The position numbers were made by a program, and so were the translations under genes. 39,111 bases of DNA from Chromera velia (taxonomy: Eukaryota; Sar; Chromeraceae), in the NCBI GenBank assembly GCA_018398765.1, contig JAHBMJ010000677.1:1-39111 (forward strand). The letters are read 5' to 3'. A model generated the notes under the pieces. That model did no database searches. It worked only from the letters and a program-made list of their open reading frames with translations, and was not told the origin of the DNA. Below, in pieces: positions 31,010 through 39,111 of this stretch. How positions within the stretch are numbered: the first letter of the stretch is position 1; every line of letters begins with the position of its first letter.

Positions 31010-31790
31010 GGTCGATTTGGTGTGCGTGAGCAGTCTGCAGGCAAGGATGCTGAGACCTGGTTACCTCGGTGTGAGTTTGTGAGAGCAGATTTGTGAAAAG
31101 AGGTCTCAGACCTCAGACCTACCCAAAACATAGCCAAAACTGACCAAATGACCTGAAGTGATCACATTGTGCACCGTCCGAGCGTTGTGAAGGCAAGCTG
31201 GAGCGATGAAAGGGTCTCTGTGGAGCCTTACTTGCCCTCGTGTCCACTAATCTGACGAGGGCAGTCAGATTGGGAGGATAAAAGAAGGTATGAGGTAAAG
31301 AAGAGGTATGGAGACGGCAAAGAAACATGCATGCAAGCATCTTCCTTCAGAAAACTTTCTCTTCTATCCAAAAGACTTTTCTCTGCATACAGCCTTGCAT
31401 GCGCACGTTTTCATGCACAGTCTGCTTGCCTACTTGCAATAATGGAACCTTCCGGCAAGAATGGAACCCGGCCCTTCTTACCTACACTCTTTCACCTCTA
31501 TCTGGGTGTGTTTCTCTCTGGCAATAAGTTCTTTTCTTTGGACGAATGACCTGTTTGGATGATATACATGAATATTTGCCTAGATATTTGCCATATATGC
31601 ATGGGCAGATTTGGGCAGCAATGCGTGTTGCTTTCTGCCTATCAAACTGCAAACAGACTGCAGGTGTCTCTTTGTCTGTAATGAAGTAGCTTCATTCCGT
31701 GCCCACGTATACGTGCCCACGTACACCTTCCACGAAGGAGAGCACAGGCCAAAGCCCGTGGACCCAGAAGGTATATCTGAATTCAGGTCA
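31010..31790. other. Unassigned DNA between the 46-bp repeat and the TIR element
   Basis: Open frames (31119-31340 minus, 31331-31549 plus, 31580-31813 minus) are short, on both strands and without recognisable motifs. No RNA gene or repeat unit was identified. Confidence 0.4.
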
Positions 31791-31800
31791 GTGTGTAGGC

Positions 31801-32645
31801 GCGGGCACCCCACTCGGAAAGATCAGCGGCATTTTTGAGAAAAATGAAAGATGAAAAATGAAAGATTTGGAGCACTTTTGTAAAAAAAGAAAGACTGACA
31901 ATCAACACTAGAAAGAATGACTAAACAGGCGCAAAAAAAAAATTTCCGCCTGCGGCGCACTTACAATCACCTCAAAACTGCTTGTTAACTTTAGAAAAAA
32001 TGAACAAAATACAAAAGTTTGACACATTGATCTCTAAGTCATATTAATTTACACACTAACAGTATGTTTATCTTATATTATCCTTAATGTCCTAAAATTA
32101 AAAGCAAAATTAAAATTTTTAATTTTAATTAAACGATCGAAGGTCTTTTTTCTCACCTCATTCTGCAGCGCAGAGGCTGGCGGAGGCTGGGTTGTCAAGT
32201 ACACTTGCAACCTTTGTAAAAAAAAGTATCTCAGCCGTCCCACGTCCCACATGGCAGGCAAGGACTATAAGGAGGCCTACACGGCTCATCAGCAGAGACA
32301 ACAGTTTCTGCGGTGGTTGAATTCCTTCCAGTAAGAGGGATAGAAGCAGAAAGATCTCCAAATTTAAAGGCCACTGTTATGATCTATGTTGTGATTCAAA
32401 AAAAATGAAGCATGGTTTAAACAGAAACTTGTTTTTATTTTCTGCTCAATCACGGTTTCACGTGAAACCATCAGACTCTCCATATGCCTTGATCTATCAA
32501 TTTTTTTCAACAAAGTCATACAATTAAACACCTGTAAATTTTAAAATGAATTTTCGGTAATTTTTTGAAAGATAGTCTATTTTTTGAAAGTTTAGAGGGC
32601 TTTTTTAAAAAAATGAAAGATCATCTTTCCGAGTAGGGTGCTCGC
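31801..32645. mobile_element. TIR-bounded DNA transposon remnant, probably hAT-related
   Basis: The terminal bases 31801-31824 (GCGGGCACCC then CACTCGGAAAGATC) are an inverted match to 32622-32645 with two or three mismatches. GTGTGTA occurs directly outside the right end (32646-32652) and three bases outside the left end (31791-31797), as expected for a target-site duplication of 7-8 bases. The interior is AT-rich and too short for a full transposase, but it contains a BED-like zinc-finger frame (32169-32334). BED fingers at the N-terminus and 8-bp duplications are hallmarks of hAT elements. The superfamily call is tentative. Confidence 0.55.
32169..32334 (+). pseudogene. BED-type zinc finger fragment of a transposase
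   Basis: The frame reads a tryptophan-valine lead, then C-N-L-C at 32206-32217, KKKYLSRPTS, and H-M-A-G (about 32248), followed by a basic, glutamine-rich helix. C-x2-C, a ten-residue loop with an aromatic residue, then H-x-A-G is the pattern of BED fingers that begin hAT transposases. It is preceded by a pyrimidine-rich CTGCAG (possible splice acceptor, 32168) and ends in CA|GTAAGA (possible donor, 32330) or at TAA 32332. The catalytic domain is absent from the element. Confidence 0.5.
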
Positions 32646-33056
32646 GTGTGTAAGTCTCTTCAGTGTGTGTATGTGAGGACCTCTCTGAACCTAACTACCA
32701 CTTAAAAGTCTGCGCCATACTAGGCGCGGATGATTTATAGTGTCTTGAATTTCAAAACGAAAGCCGCATATCTGGATGGTGTCTTGACCCGGGAAGTTGA
32801 CCAGCTACGCCGCAGGCGTGGACGGTCTCTTGAAAAACGATGCTTCAGGTAGAGATCATCTTGATTATATTTTTTCAAGTAGCACTTCGGTTCAGGGAGG
32901 TTTGTGTGAGAGTACTTTCATCTGAGAAGGTTATTTACCCTCTTTTGCGAACAAGTGCAGCGGAGTGCTATATAAAACCAGCGTGTTGTGTGTGCGAGAG
33001 AGGTTTTGTGTCACTGTAGAGACCTACCTAGGTCTTACACCGCTAGTAGGGGGAGT

Positions 33057-33250
33057 AATCCCTAGAGCTGGGCCTTCTGCTGACTGTGTGTTTAAATGTG
33101 CAGTGCCCTAGAGTTAGGCCTCCTGCTGACTGCGTATTTGAATGTGCAGTGCCCTAGAGTTGGGCCTCCTGCTGACTGTGTGTTTAAATGTGCAGTGCTT
33201 TAGAGTTGGGCCTCCTGCTGACTGCATGTTTAAATGTGCAATGCCCTAGA
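33057..33250. repeat. 46-bp repeat, second locus (about 4.2 units)
   Basis: Same unit and orientation as 30855-30975, with alternating variants (GTGTGTTTAAATG and GCGTATTTGAATG), which suggests a two-unit period of 92 bases. Together the two loci flank the TIR-bounded element and about 0.8 kb of other DNA. Confidence 0.75.
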
Positions 33251-34029
33251 GCTGGGTCTCTTCAGCCATGATGCAGTATGCTTGTTTGGAGTTTTCTCTT
33301 TCTCACATGAATTGGTTATCCGTCTTAGCCTCAATAGCCTGTTTTTCCTCATTGAACGGTTCTGCATGCCAGAGGTTTCTTATCCAGGACCACCTTAGGG
33401 AGCGGGCCGACAGACCATATATAAATAACCAGACATGTGATTTGCACCGGGTAATGCTGAGCAGTTGCGTACAGTTGCGTCACAACTTGCGTGATGCATG
33501 TATATGGGGTGGAGGTACTACCCGGACGGGCGGAAGCTCCTATACCCTCCCTTTACTACCTAATATACCTAATACCCATCAGATACCGTGGCCGCCGGCG
33601 GAGCCGGCCAACGAAATTCAACAGTTCATGAACTTTTGGGGACCACGGCATGCTCCCCGGGAGTATTTCAGTTGCGAAAGGGGTATTCGGGGTTAATAGA
33701 GGTATAATAGAGGTTGAGGGCAGATTGAGGGCAGTCTGATCCATCTGACAAGCAGCAGAAACGATGTACGTGATCTCGAGAGGACATGGCTGCTGCAAAT
33801 AATCGGGCGGATGTATATATCCATAAGTACACGGGGTTTCGGGGTATTTAAGGCAGAGAGTCGGAGGTTTTAACCCAAGTCCTTCGCTTCGGGGTGCTAA
33901 CTTGCGAGGCCGTCTCCTCTTTCGAAAGTTTTGCTCTTTGATCGACTGTTCCACCTGTCCCTTCAAAAAGGGCGCACAAAGTCGATAGCAAAAGCCCTGG
34001 AATATTCGGGTGAATTTGAAGGGTCGAAC
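33251..34029. other. Upstream region of the right-hand gene
   Basis: A TATA-like word ATATATAAATAA occurs at 33416-33427, about 600 bases before the proposed start codon at 34030. An exact copy of the GC-palindromic 19-mer from 28473 lies at 33588-33606. No other gene is seen. The open frame at 33268-33696 has no family resemblance. Confidence 0.3.
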
Positions 34030-35056
34030 ATGGAAGGAGGGATGTCGGACGGAATTCTGGAGAGCCCTATGCTCTCTCCAAATGGTGAGGCCGACCAAGG
34101 TTCAATAGTCGAGGTAGAGGCGACGGTCAAGGTAGAAGCCGAGGCAGAAGCCGAAGAAGGGACAGACAAGACTGAGGAGTCAAAGTTGAAAAGATCAAAG
34201 GTGCCGGAAGAGGGAGAGGGGGGGGCAGAACTGAAGAAGCAAAAAAGGAACGACCTGATATGGACAAAGCGGGGATGCGTGAGATCCTTCTGCTGGAGCC
34301 TCGTGATTGAAGAAATTTGCGAGGCAATGGCACGGTAAGAGGCAGAACGAACACCGATTTCCATGATGTCCCTCACACACATGTGCAGGTCCTGCAGTTT
34401 CTTTCCGTCGCTTCTTGCCTTTCTCTTTGTCGGCCTTTCTTGTTGGCCGGTTCATTTTCTTTCTGGTCGACTTCGTTTCTGTTTTTAGACGGCTGCTTCT
34501 TGCTCTTTCATCCTTGTCGCTATCCTTTGAGTATAGTGAATGCGTTAGCGAGATTCTGCTGCTCTATCCCTATGTATGCATCAAAATGGGCAGGCCTTTT
34601 GTCTCGAAAGATTTGAGCGAGGATGAATTCCGTTCCTTGTTCGCTTATGTGATATGAGCCTGCAAAAGGGAAAGCAACGACACAAAGAAAATGAATAGTC
34701 TGTGTCTGCAGGCAAGGAGACAGTGTTGTTCTATCGAGACAGATCGTCTTGAGGGCCCTCAGGATCTTCCACCGGTTCTGCCATCTGGCAGAGGCTCTTC
34801 CGGACGTTCGGTATGAGCCTTTGGTTAGTTGGCTTGTCTCTTTCTTGCTTTGCTGTTTCGCTGTATTGCCGACTCTCTTTGGGCAGACAGACAGCCCGAG
34901 GGTTGCCAAAGCAACAAGAGACAGATGCACACAAGGATCGAGGCGGATGCATACGATAGTTTCGGAGAACACGCCGAAGGAAGCTGCTTTACATATGTGG
35001 AAGCAGATCAGGCTTTCGTCCTCCTTTCTTCCCTCCAGATTTCTGTGCCTACCCGT

Positions 35057-35097
<41 letters not shown>

Positions 35098-37750
35098 TGT
35101 CTGTCTGTCTGTCTGTCTGTTGTGTTCCTGAAGAAGAGGAGGGAAAGAAACCATATAGTCTGTCTGTCAAAGAAAAAAAAGAAGAGAATACAGAAAGAGA
35201 AAAAGGCAGAGAAAAGACGATATAGTCTGTCTGTATGTATGTTATGTATGTATGTATGTATGCCAAAAGAAGGGAGAAGAAGAAACATATAGTCTGTCTG
35301 CCCACTTTTTCTGAGTTATCGTGGTGCTCTTTTGTCTTTGTTGCTTTCTTTCTTTTTGTCTGTTGTGATCATGAAGAAAAGGAGGGAAAGATACCATATA
35401 TGTAGTCTGTCTGTCTGTCTGTCTTTTTGTCTACTGTGTTCATGAAGAAAAGAAGGGAGGAGAAGAAACATATAGTCTGTCTGTCAAAGAGAAAAAATAA
35501 GAGAATGAAGAAAGAGAAAAAGAAAAAGAAAAGACGATAAACTTGGCACATGCACCTATTTTTGGTTTCGTGCGTGTATGTATACATGTGTGTGCATTCT
35601 TCCTTCCAGATGGCGTGTGCAGGTTCAGTGCTTCTCTCTTGGTGTGCTGGGGAGGACGCGACTCCGGGTGTGCGGGTGGGGGCTCCTGTGCGTCAGCCGG
35701 GGGAGAGAAGGCGGAAAGCCGACGCGGTCGAGAGGGCGTTGATCGAAAACAAAGAGGGGGGGGTGCTTGCAAAAGTAGGAAGATTCTTTCCGTCCTATCG
35801 GGCCGACTGGTGGAAGTTTGGGATTCAGTCTTCTGCTGTGGAGGGGTCAGAGGCGACAGAAAATCCTCTGAGTCCAATCAGTCCGCTTTCTCCTGCCTCC
35901 GCTGGGGAGCTGGACGACGTTCCTGTTGCTGTAGAGAGACCGGCCTCTGCAATCAGACAACGTGAAGGGGAGAGAGACAAAAAAGACGTATGGGAGCCTT
36001 TCAGGAAATATCACGCCATTGGTCTTTACCCAGCAGCGTCAGAGACTTTTGGGGAGGCGATGCGGTTCCGGGGGGGATTGAGGAGAACTAGAGAGGGGGG
36101 CCTGATGTGTGGAGAGGTTGCTTCCCCCGAGTTCCCGCCAGCAGGTGATGTCTGTCCGTCTCCCATCCCTTCGGTTGACCAGCGCAAGTTCTTCATATAC
36201 GACTTATTGCGAGTGCTGAGATCGACGGTTCAGTACCATCACTTTCTGATCTTGAAGGTGATCGGATTCGGGGAGCTGTTCTGGGCAGGGGCGGAAGAGG
36301 TGGGTGTGCATGGATGTATCCGTGCACAGATTTGTGTTTGATTGACTGACTTCAGGTAGGAGACACATAAAAACTTGTGGTTTTTGAGACAGACTAGGAT
36401 GTCTTCATGCGCTGAAAATGGCTGTCAAATCTTAAGAGTTGTTTGAGTGGACATGAATGAGGTGTTTTGGACAGATGAGGAAACGATAATTGATTGAATT
36501 GCGTTGTGTCAGATTGTTTGTGTAGCGCAAGAAGGAAGACAAGGGAAAATAGGGACGCAAAGAATCAAGCCGCTCTTCTTGTTTCGCGTCTTCCGGCACC
36601 TAGAGTCTGCCTCGTTTGCATTCGGACGTCCGTGCTTTGAAAACGTCAGACAAAGGACGGCTTTTTGCTTGCGTGCAGATGAGCAGGCCAGACTCTTTCC
36701 TTTCTCATTCAAGCTTGCTTCTGTGGAATGCATGCTGCCAGCATGTGGCAGCTGTGGTCCCCTTCAGCTGCCTGTTTTCCTGCTTGTCGTTTTGTGAATT
36801 CAAGCTCATGAATACGAAAGAGAAAAGAAAACAACATATGTGAATACGTGTTTTTTCCTCTCCCTGCTGTACCTTTCCATTGCATCAACACGTGTGCATG
36901 CAGCGTGCGGAAGCTCTTCTGAAAGTTTCTCTTCTGCAATCCCGGAGGCTTCTCGCCCCTTCGTTGAGACCGTCAAAAATGTCTTCTCCTGCCCATCCCG
37001 CATGCATCCAGGCTTCGTCTTTATCGGAATCCGAAAGGGAGGGGCAGAAGGGGGGGATCGGGGGTGCTGCTGTAGGAGGAGAGGGGGTGGACGACAGAGG
37101 GACTGAACCTGCCACCATCTCTTTTCAAGAGAAAATAATGAAGAGACAGCAGCAGCAGACGACGACGACAGTCTTTCAACCGCTCTCCACAGGCGGTAGC
37201 AGGTCCTCTGTGGGCAGGCTGAGAAACGGTGGGTTGGGGGGAAATGCTTCGTCTTCTTCTTATCCTCTAGTCAGACCGTCTAGGCAGGGGAAGCAGGGCG
37301 CAGAAGTGGAGGACGGGGAGGTCTCCGATGATGACATGGAAGTGGACGGCGTCTCCAACTGCTGCAGTGGGCCGGGGGTTCCACATCCGCCCCCCGCTCC
37401 GCCGTCTGCTCCGCCCCCGCTCCCCTTTGTGCCTGGAGGTAATGCGGCCTCCTGCTGTGTGACTGGAGATGCGGCACCCGACAGGTCGCCTCAGGCAGAC
37501 GAAATCGGGCGGCTGCTGCATACGGACAAAGGGCAGTTTGACTTAAACGAGGAGGCCAAAGATTGGAGGGGGACAGGGGGCTGTGAGGATGGCGGAGTCA
37601 TGTGTGGATTTGCTTGCAGGGAAGGAATTCCTTTTGTTCTTTTGACCACCGTTAGAGAGATCACCCTCGACAGGGCCCTCAAGAACGCGATCTGTTGCAT
37701 GTGAGTGAGTGAGTAAGTAAGTCTCCCTCCCTAGCTCCGTCCCTCCTCGG

Positions 37751-37789
<39 letters not shown>

Positions 37790-39111
37790 AGTCTCTCTCT
37801 CTCTGTTCCACGGAGCCGATTTTCCTTCTTTGCCTTCGCTCTTCCGAGGCGTCCTGTACATGCATGATGGGTTCTTTCCATTCTGAGACGAAGAAAAAGA
37901 AACGCAGCCGCAGCTTTGATGCATGGGACTGACGCACCAAAAAGGCTAATTTCACGTAGATGCGATGAAGCAGGAGGCACGTAGATGCATGCGCGCATAC
38001 ATTCACATGCGGGTATGTATGCTCTCTGCGTTGCTTGAATGCAGCCTGATGTTTCCGTGGAGCGCTGTCGTGGAAGACATCGTTTTTTCGACTCTGGCTG
38101 TTGCCCTGACCTTTGAGAGCGTCGAGGGGTTCCTGGCAGGCGGGAGGGGCGGGGGTGCCGAATGGGGTTCTTCAATGAGGAGTGGGAATTTCAATCAGGA
38201 TCACGAAGGAGGGTTTTGGAGGGGAAGGCCTCGATCCTCTTCGTCTCTTTTTTTCTGTTCAGGGGCTCGAACAGAGGGAGAGGCACGGAAACATCCAGAT
38301 ATTGCAAGAGCAGACAGACAATGTATCGTGAGAAAGAGTGAGGGTGTGTGTGGTAGAGAGGGCGAAGAAGAGTGCGGCGCGGAGGCGTCGGCGGCTTCGA
38401 TTGATGACGCGGGAGAGGCAGAAGTAGAAGGAGACGCAGAGGTAAAGGGAGAGGAGCAGGACAATCGAGAAAAAGAAGAGGAAGAACACTCGGAGGAGGC
38501 TGGAGACGCACTAACGTTCAGCGGTGGGTGTGGGGTTTCGTTCTGTGTGGAAGTTGGCGGGCGGTTGTGTGCCTGCCTGTCTGCCTGTCTGGCTGCCGGT
38601 CTGTTAGTCTTCATGGGTTTCATCTCTGTGAGGTGAGAGTGCTTCAGAGGAGCAGAAGCTTCGAGGGATGTCGTTGGTTGTCTCTCTTCCTTCCATCTCC
38701 ACTTTCTCTGTGCACTCCCCCTTTCTGCATGCCGTCTCTTCCATCTCCACTTTCTCTGTGCACTCCCCCTTTCTGCATGCCGTCTCTTCCATCTCCACTT
38801 TCTCTGTGCACTACCTTCTTTCTGCATGCCGTCTTTCTTTCTTTCTCCTTCGGAGAGATATCTAGGTTCTTCCTTCCCCTAGCTCTTGCACCCCCTAGGA
38901 AAGCATGCAAGTTCCTTGTTGCTGCACACGAGAAAAAGCAGGTTTCACCCCCCCTTTTGGTTTTTTTGTTTGTTTGTCGGATGCATGAGGAAACATGGGG
39001 GGAGAGCTTTCCGACGTGTGTGCAGCATGCTCTCCCCTCGCTCGCCTCTGCCCGAGCTTACGGGCGGCACTGAAGACAATTGAGTCAGTAAGTGAGTGAG
39101 TGAGTCTCTTG
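34030..39111 (+). CDS. Large unrecognised gene, at least six exons, truncated by the window end
   Basis: Proposed exons: 34030-34334, 34489-34648, 34712-34810, 35610-36299, 36904-37700, 38045 to 38523 or 38632. Phases agree at each junction (2,0,0,0,2). Good donors: GTAAGA (34335), GTATGA (34811), GTGGGT (36300), GTGAGT (37701); acceptors end in TTTTTAG, TCTGCAG, TTCCAG, ATGCAG. The start is the first ATG of its frame, in a GAACATGG context. Exon 1 encodes an E/K/A-rich acidic-basic region, likely nuclear. Exon 4 has helical blocks (DLLRVLRSTVQYHHFLILK). Exon 5 has a low-complexity middle (Q/T, P-rich, DGEVSDDDMEVDG) and a hydrophobic C-terminal part (IPFVLLTTVREITLDRAL) continuing into exon 6 (MFPWSAVVEDIVFSTLAVAL) and an E-rich stretch. 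No family is recognised. The weakest choice is the GTGATA donor of exon 2. The 3' end lies outside the window or beyond the 48-bp repeat. Confidence 0.6.
35040..35545 (+). repeat. Intronic purine-rich repeat array, copy 2 (intron 3 of the right-hand gene)
   Basis: Type A units: about 35126-35165, 35258-35303, 35370-35413 and 35441-35480, each running from (C)ATGAAGAAAAG through G/A-rich bases to CATATAGTCTG. Type B: about 35168-35232 and 35485-35540 ending in AAAAGACGATA. CTGC and CTGT microsatellites lie between (35058-35120, 35412-35425). Both unit types match those at 23941-24425, and here too they lie in the transcript orientation of the host gene. Confidence 0.7.
37757..37804. repeat. 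(CT)n microsatellite
   Basis: TCTCTC dinucleotide repeat, interrupted once by AGAG, inside the intron between exons 5 and 6 of the right-hand gene. Confidence 0.9.
38691..38834. repeat. 48-bp minisatellite, three units
   Basis: Copies at 38691-38738, 38739-38786 and 38787-38834, nearly identical; the third has a few changes near its middle. Each unit contains TTCCATCTCCACTTTCTCTG and CTGCATGCCGTC. The period is a multiple of three, so both strands stay open (16-residue repeats). It probably lies in an intron after exon 6 of the right-hand gene. Confidence 0.85.

Overview
This is a nuclear, eukaryotic, repeat-rich window. It has spliced genes with many introns, large amounts of simple repeats (CTGT, GATT, GACT, GAAA, CT), frequent TGCATGC words, decayed retrotransposons and proteins rich in single-residue runs (Q, S, NG, E). 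Together these suggest a chromerid alga such as Chromera velia or a relative. That is inference from style only; no rRNA or organellar marker is present.

Layout. (1) 1.2-4.95 kb: a decayed Ty3/gypsy chromovirus, protease to chromodomain, with almost all of pol in one frame broken by ten stop codons. (2) 5.85-8.8 kb: C-terminal remains of two related LINE-like retrotransposons, the first ending in a hairpin and a (CTAA)n tail, with a long inverted repeat between them. (3) 8.8-15.2 kb: no gene I can support; microsatellites, a 152-bp tandem duplication and short dispersed repeats. (4) 15.2-16.9 kb, minus strand: the 3' part of an unrecognised gene in five phase-compatible exons. (5) 17.1-19.7 kb: a 33-bp satellite and a 39-bp minisatellite. 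(6) 21.4-27.8 kb, minus strand: the clearest gene, eight proposed exons encoding an N-terminal C3HC4 RING finger, long low-complexity linkers and a Bruno/CELF-type RRM. (7) 28-33.3 kb: duplicated blocks, a 30-bp satellite, a 46-bp repeat at two places and a TIR-bounded, probably hAT-related element carrying a BED-like zinc-finger reading frame. (8) 34.0 kb to the right edge, plus strand: a large unrecognised gene in at least six exons, cut off by the window end.

The features most worth checking are the RING + CELF-type RRM architecture, and a purine-rich repeat that recurs in introns of two unrelated genes on opposite strands, always in the sense orientation of the host gene. Exon boundaries were chosen by hand from GT/AG sites and codon phase; they are models, not transcript evidence.
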